From: Pseudomonas viridiflava
GTDB taxonomy: Bacteria; Pseudomonadota; Gammaproteobacteria; Pseudomonadales; Pseudomonadaceae
Direction: 5' to 3'
Length of the DNA stretch: 64,000 nt
Assembly: GCF_900591205.1 (NCBI RefSeq)
Contig: NZ_UUPU01000064.1
Location: 62,001 to 126,000, forward strand
The notes beneath the pieces were generated by a model, which saw only the letters and a list, made by a program, of their open reading frames with translations, was not told the DNA's origin and made no database searches. A program made the position numbers and the translations under genes. This document shows, in pieces, positions 44,054 through 53,096 of the stretch (positions are counted from its first letter, which is position 1; each line of letters starts with the position of its first letter).

Positions 44054-46612
44054 CTAGAACGCAACGCGTACGCCGAGTGTCGCGTCGTGGCCGTTCAGTG
44101 CCTGGCTGTCCAGGTTGCGCTTGTAGCCCACCTCGCCATACAGGTTTACGCCTCTGGCGACCTGCAGCGTAGTACCGAGGTTCAGGCCCAGGGTGGTGGA
44201 TCGCTGTTCGGTGTCGATGGCGGTCACATCGTTGAATGTCACGGTGTTGGTCCCGCCCTTGGCGTGCCACACATCGGCCCGCCCATAGGGTTGCAACGGC
44301 AAACCGCGCACCCGGTAGCCCCCGCGCAGACGCACACCGAGACGGGTGACGAGGTTGCTGTCGGCGCTGAAGGCAACGTCCGCGATGCCGTCATTGCGGC
44401 TATCGAATTGCGTGCGGTCGACGATCAGTTGTGCCTGGGGTTCAAGCTCCCAGCGTTGGCTGAGCGCAAACGGCCAGCCGACTTCGGCGCTGGCCAGCAG
44501 GTTATGCCCACGGGTCTGCAGCTGGATGCCTGGGGCGGACCGGCTACTGCCATCGAAGCGGGTGCCCATCAGCACCAGGTCGAGGTAGGCGCGGTTGGCG
44601 CCGAGCAGCGTCCAATACACGCCCAGGCTGTCGCCACGCAACGTGGTGCGGCCAGCGTGCTGGTTCTGCCAGCCACCGTTAAAGCCTTTGACGTCGCCTT
44701 TAAGGGTGCTGTGGCCGATAAAAAAACCACTGCGCTGGCGCTGGCTGGCGTACACATCGCTGCCCACTTGGAAGCCGGTGATTGAGCTGTCCAGTGTCGG
44801 GCTGACCGTGCCGGCGAAGGTCTGGCGGCTACTGCCGCCATACACTCGGCCCCAGCCCGCCGGCACGGCAGCGGTATGCTGCTCGCCCAGCCGTTGGTGA
44901 TACGTCCCCAGCATGCCTTGCACGAGCTGTTGCGCGGCTGGATACAACGCGGCGTAGATCGGCACTTCGGGGCGGTACAAGGCAAGCGGGGCCACGGCGG
45001 GGTTGGGCGGCAACGCTGGCGTGCCACTGACGGGCTCAGGCACAGGCGAGTCAATGACGGGCTCAGGCAAAGGCGAGTCAATGACTGGGGGGGCGACCGG
45101 CAGCGTTGAGCGCAGGTAATAGCTTTGCGCCGTGCCGGCCGTTACGCCGCCCTTGAACAGGTAATAGTCGTACGCGCCGGCGGACACGCGTCCTGCCAGG
45201 CTGAACGCACTGCCGCTGCCGGTGGCGCCGTGGGTGGCCTGCACCACCTGGATACCGTCCTGCAACGTTGCCGCGCCCGTGCCGCCGAGGTTGCTGATAC
45301 GGATCAGCGTGGCGCCCTGGAGCGTGCCCTGGCTGACCAGCAGTTTATCGCTGGGCGAGTCGTCGCTGCCCAGCACGCTTTGCAGGGCCAGTAACCCGGC
45401 ATTGCCGGTGTAATTGCCATTGATCGTCAGGGTGTCGGTGGCGAGCGTGCTGCCGGTGGCCATGTCGATCAGGCCGCTGTTGCTGACGCTAACCGCCTCA
45501 CCCGTGCTGAACGCGCTGATGAGGCCGTTAGTGACCCGCAATGTGCTGCCGTTATTGATCGCCAGCGTGCCGGACCCGGTGCCCGCATCGCCGAGCACGA
45601 AGGCGCCGCCCAGGGTGAAGGTGGTGGTGTTGTTCAGCGCCACTTGTTCCCAATTGGCGTAGCGCCCTGGCGTGGTGGCCTGGGTATTGTCGAAGGTCAG
45701 GGTGTCGATGCCGCTGCCACCATCCATCAGCGGTGTGAAGGCCAGCAGGGTTTCATTCAGGTTTTTCAACGCCGCGAGGTCGTTGTCCGGCCCCATTAGA
45801 ATCGCCGCACTGATTTGCCCGCCGTCGATCCAATTGAAGGTGTCTGCGCCAGTACTGGCGAGGATCTGCCCGTTGACGGTGCCGCCGGTGACGGTAATCG
45901 TATCCGTACCGCCGCTGGTGCTGAGGTTGCCGCCAATCAGGCTGGCGCCCGACACCCGTACGGTATCGTTGCCAAAGCCGGTGACCAGGTTGCCGATGAT
46001 CGTGCCGCCGCGCATGTCGAAGAGATTGTTATCGAGCTTCATGTCCACTCGGCCGATGCGGCCACCGGTCATCAGGGCGGTGTCGCCATCCTCGAAGGCG
46101 CCGCTGATGGTGCCGCCACTCATCAGGAACTGGTCGTGCCCGTCGCCCTGGGCCAGCGCGGCAATCGTACCGGCGCTCATGGAAAAACTGTCGATACCGG
46201 CGCCCTGGCTGATCGGCCCCGCGTTGCCGCCGTTGATCTGTACCGTATCCGCCCCCGCCCCCTGGGTGACGGCCCCGGTGACAGTGCCGCTATTGAGCCG
46301 CAAGACATTGGCGCCATCCCCCATGCTCACCGAGCCATTGAGCCTCGCCCCCGTTGCGTCCAATTGCAGCAGGTCATTACCGGCACCCAAGGTGACATTG
46401 CCGGTAATCGTACCGTTGCCGCTGGGAAACAGCAGTTGGTTGTTGCCGCCAAGATCACTGAAGCCCGGGCTGCTGGCGCTGTCGCAGGTAAAGGTATCGT
46501 TGCCGGCGGTAGGGGCGATGCTACAGGCCCCGTGGGACGGCAGTGGCCAGGCGCTGAGGGCGATTGCCGTGACAAGGCTCACGTAGCGCTGAAGGGGAGT
46601 CCGTGCGTGCAT
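44054..46612 (-). CDS. type V autotransporter
   Basis: An 852-residue protein with an export signal ending near PSHGA and a passenger (about 30-510) built of short beta-helix repeats rich in GxGxD and GGT/GGN turns (GAGNDLLQLDATGA, GAGADTVQINGGNAG). A Pro-rich linker carries two near-identical VIDSPxPEPV units. The C-terminal 12-stranded beta-barrel (about 570-852) ends in LGVRVAF with the terminal Phe. No protease or lipase motif is seen in the passenger, so an adhesin-like or structural role is likely. GAGG precedes the ATG. Convergent with the permease gene (28 bp). Confidence 0.88.
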   Translation of the reverse strand: MHARTPLQRYVSLVTAIALSAWPLPSHGACSIAPTAGNDTFTCDSASSPGFSDLGGNNQLLFPSGNGTITGNVTLGAGNDLLQLDATGARLNGSVSMGDGANVLRLNSGTVTGAVTQGAGADTVQINGGNAGPISQGAGIDSFSMSAGTIAALAQGDGHDQFLMSGGTISGAFEDGDTALMTGGRIGRVDMKLDNNLFDMRGGTIIGNLVTGFGNDTVRVSGASLIGGNLSTSGGTDTITVTGGTVNGQILASTGADTFNWIDGGQISAAILMGPDNDLAALKNLNETLLAFTPLMDGGSGIDTLTFDNTQATTPGRYANWEQVALNNTTTFTLGGAFVLGDAGTGSGTLAINNGSTLRVTNGLISAFSTGEAVSVSNSGLIDMATGSTLATDTLTINGNYTGNAGLLALQSVLGSDDSPSDKLLVSQGTLQGATLIRISNLGGTGAATLQDGIQVVQATHGATGSGSAFSLAGRVSAGAYDYYLFKGGVTAGTAQSYYLRSTLPVAPPVIDSPLPEPVIDSPVPEPVSGTPALPPNPAVAPLALYRPEVPIYAALYPAAQQLVQGMLGTYHQRLGEQHTAAVPAGWGRVYGGSSRQTFAGTVSPTLDSSITGFQVGSDVYASQRQRSGFFIGHSTLKGDVKGFNGGWQNQHAGRTTLRGDSLGVYWTLLGANRAYLDLVLMGTRFDGSSRSAPGIQLQTRGHNLLASAEVGWPFALSQRWELEPQAQLIVDRTQFDSRNDGIADVAFSADSNLVTRLGVRLRGGYRVRGLPLQPYGRADVWHAKGGTNTVTFNDVTAIDTEQRSTTLGLNLGTTLQVARGVNLYGEVGYKRNLDSQALNGHDATLGVRVAF
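45028..45081. repeat. 27-bp tandem repeat in autotransporter linker
   Basis: Two copies of a 27-bp unit (45028-45054 and 45055-45081) differ at one base, with a partial third start after them. They encode the repeated Pro-rich linker units and could vary in copy number by slippage. Confidence 0.85.
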
Positions 46613-46870
46613 GATCCAACCTCGTTCGAGGGGATTGTTGCCCCGGCGCCAGCAGCGGCGGACGCGGGTCAGACCATGACAACGTGATGCGCGATACGGA
46701 TCAGGGACGGCGTATTACCTGTTCGAAAATACCGGCCAATGCAAAGGGTTGGCATGTCTTTCTCGACTGCACCTCAACTCATGCAGTGCTTCCCGCACCC
46801 TAACCACTCTCTGCGCAGGTCGCTACTGTGAGAAACAACAGGTATAGACGAGTTGCACGCCTGCCAGGCA

Positions 46871-47632
46871 CTAGGACAGAACAATCTCGTAAGGTTCGCG
46901 CATGCGTTCCAGCAGTACCTGGGCCAGCATCGGCGCGAGGCCGATCTGCGGGTCGCCGACCAATTGGCTGGCATACGCATGCACGGCGTGGAGTTTGCGT
47001 GCCACGCTCCAGGAGTCCAGGCGCACTTTGCGCGCCCGTTGCCAGGGGATCAGCGGACCCTCGCGGGCGGGCCAGTGCCAGGCCCAGATCGGCAGTTCAT
47101 ACAGCTGCGCGCCCACCAGGCTGCAGGCTTGGGCGCTGGCCCGGCCGACGGCGTCGTGGTCTTCATTGCCGTCGTGGCGCCAGGTGGAAAACACCACATC
47201 GCCCGGCTGCAGGTAGCGTGCGATAAATTGGCTCATCTGCGGTTCGCGTGCGGCGAGGGCGTTATCGCAGAAGCCGCCGCGAATCCACTTCAGGCTGTGC
47301 AGCGGCATGCCCAGGCGGCGCAAGGCTTCGGCGCTTTCCTGGGGCCGCACCACGCTCAGGCGGCTGGCCGGCCATACATGCGAGCCCGGATGGCTGGCGC
47401 TGCCGTCGGTGATGGAGATCAGTTGCAGGGGGTGTTCCAGGGTGCTGAGCAATTGCAGCAGACCGCCGCAGGCCAGCACCTCGTCACCGGGGTGAGGGGC
47501 GACGATCACCACGCGTGCGCCAGGCGGGACCAGTGCGGTCGGCGTGATCGGGGGGATTTGCGCCAACTGCGGGGCGCTGTTCCAGATTTGCGCGGGACCA
47601 CGGCGGCCCTCGCTTAAGGAGGCAAGCTTCAT
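46871..47632 (-). CDS. PIG-L family deacetylase paralogue with altered active site
   Basis: A 253-residue PIG-L/LmbE-type protein. The metal motif reads APHPGDE (His47, Gly49, Asp50) where the family has HPDDE: the first Asp, which acts as general base in MshB-type enzymes, is Gly (codon GGT). Zinc-ligand positions His47, Asp50 and His159 (EDHDAV) remain. The paralogue at 49061-49819 keeps HPDDE. Start ATG 47632 has AAGGA upstream. It lies 176 bp downstream of the glycosyltransferase gene on the same strand. It may be inactive, regulatory or altered in chemistry. Confidence 0.82.
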   Translation of the reverse strand: MKLASLSEGRRGPAQIWNSAPQLAQIPPITPTALVPPGARVVIVAPHPGDEVLACGGLLQLLSTLEHPLQLISITDGSASHPGSHVWPASRLSVVRPQESAEALRRLGMPLHSLKWIRGGFCDNALAAREPQMSQFIARYLQPGDVVFSTWRHDGNEDHDAVGRASAQACSLVGAQLYELPIWAWHWPAREGPLIPWQRARKVRLDSWSVARKLHAVHAYASQLVGDPQIGLAPMLAQVLLERMREPYEIVLS

Positions 47633-47808
47633 GGGTGTCACGTCCTTGTCGATTGATGCAGGTCGTGCCCCGGTGACGGGACGACTCTCATTTATCCCCC
47701 ACAGACTCCGCCGTGGAGGTTGCGCGGCAATCCAACCCTGGATTGCCAGCAAGGCGTCTTCAGCATAGACAAGGATCGGCTGCTTTACATGCTGCAGCGG
47801 CGTTTTTT

Positions 47809-48468
47809 TCAGGAGGCGAGTGTCAGGCTCTTCAGATAATCGCCAAACCCGCCTTGAGCACGCGCTTGCAGACGTGCGCTGGTGATGACTTGCGGGGTAT
47901 GGCTCCAGGCGATGGATGCGCCGCAGCGCTCCAGGCTGCGCACCAGTTGCACATCTTCATGACAAGCCAGCGGCTCGAACCCGCCGGCGCGCACATAGGC
48001 GCCGGCACTCACGCCCAGGTTGGCACCGTGGATATGGCGATGGCCATCACGCGCCTGGTACGCCTGGTGGTAGCGGATCTGCGCGGCCGGGTCGAACCCT
48101 TCGCTCCAGGCGTCCACGGTCACCGTGCCGCAGACGGCGTCGGCCTCCAGGGCCAACTGGGCCACCAGCCAATCGGGGGCCACGCGGCTGTCGGCGTCGG
48201 TGCAGGAGATCCAGCGGGCGCCCTGGTTGAGCAGGTGCCGTGCGCCGACCCCGCGCACCTGGCCCACATTGCGCGCCTGGATGTCCAAGCGTTGTACCGG
48301 GAAGTGTTCGGCAATCGCCGCACTGGCGTCGCTGCAACTGTCGAGCATCACCAGGATCTGCACCGGCTCGCCCATTAACCCCGGGTGGTTGGCCGCAATC
48401 AATGCGGCTTTCAGGCAGTCGCCCAACAGCGCCTCTTCGTTGTGCACCGGGATCAGAATGCCGATCAT
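47809..48468 (-). CDS. family 2 glycosyltransferase
   Basis: A 219-residue GT-A enzyme: MIGILIPVHNEEALLGDCL, VMLDSCSDASAAIAEHF, then the metal-binding CTDADSRVAPDWL and an acceptor region HIHGANLGVSAGAYVRAGGF. No membrane segment. It overlaps the methyltransferase gene by 4 bp. Probably transfers a sugar to the molecule processed by the neighbouring deacetylase and methyltransferase (inference). Confidence 0.88.
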   Translation of the reverse strand: MIGILIPVHNEEALLGDCLKAALIAANHPGLMGEPVQILVMLDSCSDASAAIAEHFPVQRLDIQARNVGQVRGVGARHLLNQGARWISCTDADSRVAPDWLVAQLALEADAVCGTVTVDAWSEGFDPAAQIRYHQAYQARDGHRHIHGANLGVSAGAYVRAGGFEPLACHEDVQLVRSLERCGASIAWSHTPQVITSARLQARAQGGFGDYLKSLTLAS

Positions 48469-49064
48469 CGCAGGCCCTCAAGGGTGGCGACCGAGGTGCC
48501 GTCGCGGCTCCACAGGTCGAGGAGAAAGTCGTGTTCGTGGTGCCTGGCGACCAGGGGCATCGCCAGCCGCTCATGGAGCAAGGCGTGCACCTGCTCGGCG
48601 GTCTGCGGGCAACCTTCGATAACCGGCCGCCAGTGGCAGGCCAGCACCTGACCGTCGCTGGTCAGGCAGGCGAGGGCGCGATCAATCAAACGGCCCAGGT
48701 CATCGGCGTCGAGGTAGTAGCACAGTTCGCTCAGTACGATCAGCTCGAACTGGCCCGCCGGCCATTGCTCGGGCAAGCGGCTTTGCTGCACGTGGGCATG
48801 GGCGAAGCCCAGCAGACGCCCGCGGGCCAGGTCCACAGCGGCCGAGGCGGTATCGCAGCACAACAGACGGTCACAACGGGTGGCCAGCTCAACACTGAGT
48901 TCGCCGTTGGCGCAACCGGGTTCGAACACCGAGGCATAACGCGCGCGGGTCAACATGGCCAGGGTCAGCGCACGTTTGCGTCGCTCATACCAGCGTTGGC
49001 GAAACGCCCAGGGGTCATCGTTATCGGCAAACAGTTGATCGAAATACGGCGTTGCCACACTCAT
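48465..49064 (-). CDS. SAM-dependent methyltransferase (NodS-like)
   Basis: A 199-residue class-I methyltransferase: opening DDPWAFRQRWYERRKRAL as in NodS-type N-methyltransferases, SAM motif I VFEPGCANGELS, motif II CCDTASAAVDLAR and post-motif LIVLSELCYYLD. NodS methylates a deacetylated aminosugar; a deacetylase gene directly upstream (4-bp overlap) and a glycosyltransferase directly downstream (4-bp overlap) repeat the logic of the nodBSC set (inference). Confidence 0.88.
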   Translation of the reverse strand: MSVATPYFDQLFADNDDPWAFRQRWYERRKRALTLAMLTRARYASVFEPGCANGELSVELATRCDRLLCCDTASAAVDLARGRLLGFAHAHVQQSRLPEQWPAGQFELIVLSELCYYLDADDLGRLIDRALACLTSDGQVLACHWRPVIEGCPQTAEQVHALLHERLAMPLVARHHEHDFLLDLWSRDGTSVATLEGLR

Positions 49065-49819
49065 ACAAACACCACTTCAAAAGGTTGCAGCAGGCGTTCC
49101 ACCACGTAGGGTGCCAGCACCGGCGGCAGGCCGATCTGTGGGTCGCCCTCCAACTGGCTGGCGAACGCATGGATGGCGTGGCGCTTGCGGGCCACCGCTT
49201 CACAGGTCAGGGGTATTTTGCGTGCGCGGTGCCACGGCACCTGGCTGTCTTCGGGCGAGGCCCAGTGCCAGGTCCATACCGGCAGTTCATACAGAGTGGC
49301 GCCTGCTGCGCGGGCCGCCCTGGCGCTGGCGCGGCCGACGGCTTCGTGGTCGCAATGGCCGTCCTCGCGCCAGGTGGTGAACACCACATCGGTGGGCTTC
49401 AGGTAGCGTCGGATAAACTCGGCAAGTTCGTCTTCGCGCTCGGCTACCTGGCTGTCGGTAAAACCTGCGCGCAACCATTTCAGGCTGTGCAGGGGTAAAC
49501 CGAGACGATGCAGGGCCTGTGCCGATTCCTGCGGGCGCACCACGCTCAAACGCTCCACCGGCCAGCGCGTGGAACCGGGATGGCTGGCGCTGCCGTCGGT
49601 GACAGAAATCAGCTGCATGGGCCGCTCCAATGCGGCCAAGCCTTGCAACAAGCCGCCACAGCCCAACACTTCGTCATCCGGGTGTGGGGCGATGATCACG
49701 GCGCGATGGCCCTCGGGCACCAGTGCTTCAACGCTGATCTGCGGCAATTCGGCGATCATCGAGGAGGCTTGCCAATGGTGCAGTGGCGTACCCTGGCCAA
49801 CAATCGGATTGGGTTTCAT
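49061..49819 (-). CDS. PIG-L family N-acetyl-sugar deacetylase
   Basis: A 252-residue PIG-L/LmbE enzyme with intact zinc motif APHPDDE (His46, Asp48, Asp49) and His158 in HCDHEAVGRAS. Family members remove acetyl from GlcNAc-containing small molecules (mycothiol and bacillithiol precursors, GlcNAc-PI, antibiotics). ATG 49819 forms an ATGA overlap with the acyl-CoA-dehydrogenase-like gene, and the end overlaps the methyltransferase gene by 4 bp. Paralogue of the gene at 46871-47632. Confidence 0.9.
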   Translation of the reverse strand: MKPNPIVGQGTPLHHWQASSMIAELPQISVEALVPEGHRAVIIAPHPDDEVLGCGGLLQGLAALERPMQLISVTDGSASHPGSTRWPVERLSVVRPQESAQALHRLGLPLHSLKWLRAGFTDSQVAEREDELAEFIRRYLKPTDVVFTTWREDGHCDHEAVGRASARAARAAGATLYELPVWTWHWASPEDSQVPWHRARKIPLTCEAVARKRHAIHAFASQLEGDPQIGLPPVLAPYVVERLLQPFEVVFV

Positions 49820-50814
49820 AACTGCCACCGCCCTGCGGGTTCACCGGCGACCAACTCGCCGAGGGCAGCCAGGTCACGTTCGGCGTGGCTTTGGCGCACA
49901 TAAACCGGCAGGTCCGCCATCAACTGGGCGAAGTGCGAGTCCTTGCAATAAGGCCCCGCGCCCACGGCACGGCCGACGTGGCGCATCACCTGCTCAACGC
50001 TGTCTTCGATGCAGGCCCGGGCTTGCTGGGCGAGTAGCCTGGCATCGGCCTTGGGTTCGCGGTCGATCTGTTGCGCGCTGGCGCGCAGCACACAGGCCGC
50101 ACTGTTGAGTGCACTGTCGACGGCGCCAAGGTGGGCGAGAGCATGCGGTTCCGAGCGTTTGCTGCAGTGCTCGCGCAGCACTTCTGCCAGGCGTTGCGCG
50201 GCACCGTACCAGCAGGCGGCGATGCCGATTCCGCCTTGCCAGAAGCCGGGGCGGGCGAGGTAGTCGCCGGGGCCGCCCACCGCGATAGCACTGGCGCCTT
50301 CAAAGATCACTTCCACGCTGCCGGTAGCGGCCATGCCCACGGCATGCCAGCCCTGGTCCGTCACCGTGACGGCGGGTTGGTCCATCTGCACCGCGACCAG
50401 TTGCTGGCGACCCTGTTCATCCCAGGCCGTCAACAACCCGTGGCTGACCACGGCGGCGCCCGAACACCAGGCTTTACGCCCCTGAAGCAACAGGCGATGA
50501 CCTGCTTTGCGGACCTGCGCCCTGGCGTTTGGCGGCTCGGCGGCCCACATACCCCAAGTGCTACGCAGAGGCGGCAGTGGGCTGCCAAGTTCGGCAATGA
50601 TCGCCAAGGCATCGGTATGCCCTTCGAACAGTTTGCACAAGCGCAGGTCATGGCCTGCCACTTGTGCCAAGCGGCTGAACCGCGCCAGTGTTTCACCGCC
50701 GCCGGGCAGCGGCAGTTGGTCCAGACCTTCCTCCTGAAGTGCCTTCAGGGCCTGACCCAGGGCTTGCGTGTTCGCATAACCCCGAAAGCCTTGAAGGAAT
50801 CCGTGCAGTGCCAT
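49816..50814 (-). CDS. acyl-CoA dehydrogenase-like flavoprotein
   Basis: A 332-residue protein, shorter than the usual 380 of the family. The middle domain beta region (GHRLLLQGRKAWCSGAAVVSHGLL, WHAVGMAATGSVEVIFEGA) and the C-terminal helical domain (VEQVMRHVGRAVGAGPYCKD) are recognisable; the N-terminal helical domain is abbreviated. The catalytic-base Glu cannot be placed with confidence. Start ATG 50814 lies 1 bp after the glgX stop, so it is co-translated with the glycogen genes. Role unknown. Confidence 0.8.
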   Translation of the reverse strand: MALHGFLQGFRGYANTQALGQALKALQEEGLDQLPLPGGGETLARFSRLAQVAGHDLRLCKLFEGHTDALAIIAELGSPLPPLRSTWGMWAAEPPNARAQVRKAGHRLLLQGRKAWCSGAAVVSHGLLTAWDEQGRQQLVAVQMDQPAVTVTDQGWHAVGMAATGSVEVIFEGASAIAVGGPGDYLARPGFWQGGIGIAACWYGAAQRLAEVLREHCSKRSEPHALAHLGAVDSALNSAACVLRASAQQIDREPKADARLLAQQARACIEDSVEQVMRHVGRAVGAGPYCKDSHFAQLMADLPVYVRQSHAERDLAALGELVAGEPAGRWQL

Positions 50815-50815
50815 T

Positions 50816-52975
50816 TCACACCTCTTCGTCACGCTGCAACTCAAACAGCAGCAGCGAGCGGCCGGTTACGGCGTACTCGTGATCAAACTCAAACCGTTCC
50901 TGGCCACGTACGGCGGGCTCATTGGTGTCGAGCATGCAGGTCCAGAATTCGCCTTCGGGCACCGGCGGCAGGCGGAAATTCACCATGTCGTGGTGGGCAT
51001 TGACCACCAGCAACAACGTCGCATCTGCACCGGCGCGGCGAATCCCGGTTTCCTGGGCGCGGCCATCCATCAACATGCCCAGGCAACGGCCGTGGCTGTC
51101 TTCCCACTGTTCGGTGGTCATCTCGTTGCCATCCGGCGCGAGCCAGGTCACGTCCTTCACACCGATATCTTCGTTGTAGTCGCCCACCAGGAAGCGGCCA
51201 CGGCGCAGGATCGGATAGGCCAGGCGCAATTTGATCAGGCGTTTTACAAACTTGAGCAGGGCCCTGCCGTCGTCATCCAGTTCCCAGTTGACCCAGCCGA
51301 TCTCGCTGTCCTGACAATAGGCGTTGTTGTTGCCGTGCTGGGTGCGAGCGAATTCATCCCCGGCCACGATCATCGGTGTGCCCTGGGCCAGCAGCAGCGT
51401 GGCGAAGAAGTTGCGCATCTGGCGCAGGCGCAGTGCGTTGATCTGCGGATCGTCGGTGGGGCCTTCGACGCCGTGGTTCCACGACAGATTATTGTTGCTG
51501 CCGTCCTGGTTGTTCTCGTCGTTGTCTTCGTTGTGCTTGTCGTTGTATGAAACCAGGTCGTGCAGGGTGAAACCGTCGTGGGCGGTGATGAAGTTCACCG
51601 AGCTGTAGGGGCGACGGCCGCGATGGTTGAACATCTCGCCCGAGGCGGTCATGCGCCCGGCGAAGTCCGCCAGCTGGCCGTCATCGCCTTTCCAGAAGGC
51701 GCGCACGGTGTCGCGGAACCGGTCGTTCCATTCCACCCAGCCCGGCGGGAAGTTGCCCACCTGGTAACCGCCGGGGCCGCAGTCCCAGGGCTCGGCGATC
51801 AGCTTGAGCTGGCGCAGCACCGGGTCCTGGCGGCAGGCCACGAGGAAGCTGTGGCGTTCGTCGAAACCGTCGCGGTAGCGGCCGAGGATGGTTGCCAGGT
51901 CGAAGCGGAAGCCGTCGACGTGCATCTCGTTGGCCCAGTAGCGCAGGGAGTCGGTGACCATTTGCAGCACGCACGGGTGGCTCAGGTCCAGGGTGTTGCC
52001 GGTGCCGGAGTCATTGATATAGAAGCGCTTGTCGTCGGGCATCAGGCGGTAGTACGAGGCGTTGTCGATACCGCGCATGGACAGGGTCGGGCCGCGCTCG
52101 TTACCTTCGGCGGTGTGGTTGTAGACCACGTCCAGGATCACTTCCAGCTTCTGCTCGTGCAGGTGCGCGACCATCTCCTTGAACTCGGCGATCTTGCCGC
52201 TGGCCAGGTAGCGCGGGTCGGGGGCAAAAAACGCGATGCTGTTGTAGCCCCAATAGTTGGTCATGCCTTTTTCCAGCAAGTGCTGGTCGTTGACAAAGGC
52301 GTGTACGGGCAGCAACTCCACGGACGAAATGCCCAACTGACGGATGTGTTTGAGCACGTCGTCTTCCATCAGCCCGGCGCAGGTGCCGCGCACCGATTCG
52401 CCGACCGAAGGGTGGCGCATGCTGATGCCGCGCAGGTGGGTTTCGTAAATGATCGTGCGGTCCCATGGCACCCGCACCGGCTGGTCGTTGCCCCAGGTGT
52501 GCGCCGGGTCGATGACCTTGCATTTGGGCACGAACGGCGCGCTGTCGCGCTCGTCGAAACTGAGGTCGTCATCCGGGTGGCCGATGGTGTAGCCGAACAG
52601 CGCTTCAGACCATTTAAGCTCGCCCACCAGCTGTTTGGCGTAGGGGTCGATCAGCAATTTGTGATGGTTGAAGCGATGACCATTGGCTGGGTCATAAGCA
52701 CCGTACACGCGATAGCCGTAAATCAGCCCAGGGTGGGCGTCGGGCAGGTAGCCGTGGAAGATCTCGTCGGTGTATTCGGGCAGTTCGATACGTTCCAGCT
52801 CTACTTCACCGGCGTCGTCGAACAGGCACAGTTCGACTTTGGTCGCGTTAGCGGAGAACAGCGCAAAGTTGACACCCAGGCCATCCCAGGTGGCACCGAG
52901 GGGGAAGGGCAAACCTTCACGAATCCGCGACGGCTCGTTACCCGGCGTCGAAGGGGTTTTATGGGGTTTGCTCAT
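50816..52975 (-). CDS. glgX: glycogen debranching enzyme GlgX
   Basis: A 719-residue isoamylase-type GH13 enzyme: N-terminal CBM48 (PFPLGATWDGLGVNFALFSANATKVELCLFD), GH13 regions DVVYNHTAEG, GFRFDLATILGR (nucleophile Asp) and LIAEPWDCG (acid Glu), then FITAHDGFTLHDLVSYNDKHNEDN. It cleaves alpha-1,6 branches of glycogen. Sits downstream of treY/malQ/treZ, as in other pseudomonads; 121 bp separate it from the DUF2934 gene, including a GC-rich hairpin. Confidence 0.95.
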   Translation of the reverse strand: MSKPHKTPSTPGNEPSRIREGLPFPLGATWDGLGVNFALFSANATKVELCLFDDAGEVELERIELPEYTDEIFHGYLPDAHPGLIYGYRVYGAYDPANGHRFNHHKLLIDPYAKQLVGELKWSEALFGYTIGHPDDDLSFDERDSAPFVPKCKVIDPAHTWGNDQPVRVPWDRTIIYETHLRGISMRHPSVGESVRGTCAGLMEDDVLKHIRQLGISSVELLPVHAFVNDQHLLEKGMTNYWGYNSIAFFAPDPRYLASGKIAEFKEMVAHLHEQKLEVILDVVYNHTAEGNERGPTLSMRGIDNASYYRLMPDDKRFYINDSGTGNTLDLSHPCVLQMVTDSLRYWANEMHVDGFRFDLATILGRYRDGFDERHSFLVACRQDPVLRQLKLIAEPWDCGPGGYQVGNFPPGWVEWNDRFRDTVRAFWKGDDGQLADFAGRMTASGEMFNHRGRRPYSSVNFITAHDGFTLHDLVSYNDKHNEDNDENNQDGSNNNLSWNHGVEGPTDDPQINALRLRQMRNFFATLLLAQGTPMIVAGDEFARTQHGNNNAYCQDSEIGWVNWELDDDGRALLKFVKRLIKLRLAYPILRRGRFLVGDYNEDIGVKDVTWLAPDGNEMTTEQWEDSHGRCLGMLMDGRAQETGIRRAGADATLLLVVNAHHDMVNFRLPPVPEGEFWTCMLDTNEPAVRGQERFEFDHEYAVTGRSLLLFELQRDEEV

Positions 52976-53061
52976 GGAGTTGCTCCTGCAAAGGTGTTTT
53001 TTCAGGCCGAACGCGGCCGTGCTGACGAGAATTCAGCGGACAGTAGGGGAAAGTGAAATCA

Positions 53062-53087
53062 CCTCTTGCCGGCAGCGCCGGCAGGAG
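53062..53087 (-). terminator. GC-rich hairpin between DUF2934 gene and glgX
   Basis: Stem based on TGCCGGC-agc-GCCGGCA, extended by CCT/AGG, 10 bp downstream of the DUF2934 stop. No clear T-tract, so it may be an mRNA processing or partial termination site within the locus. Confidence 0.45.
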
Positions 53088-53096
53088 GGTTGAAGG

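Noticed and set aside
45672..46586. 304-codon plus-strand open frame opposite the autotransporter
   Set aside because: It is the complement of the repetitive passenger, with low-complexity Pro/Val/Ser composition and no ribosome site.
44054..46612. Repeats in the autotransporter considered as a possible CRISPR or satellite array
   Set aside because: They are in-frame protein repeats of variable sequence, without constant repeat/spacer spacing.
51560..53056. 498-codon plus-strand open frame opposite glgX
   Set aside because: Antisense shadow; no recognisable domain, and glgX is certain.
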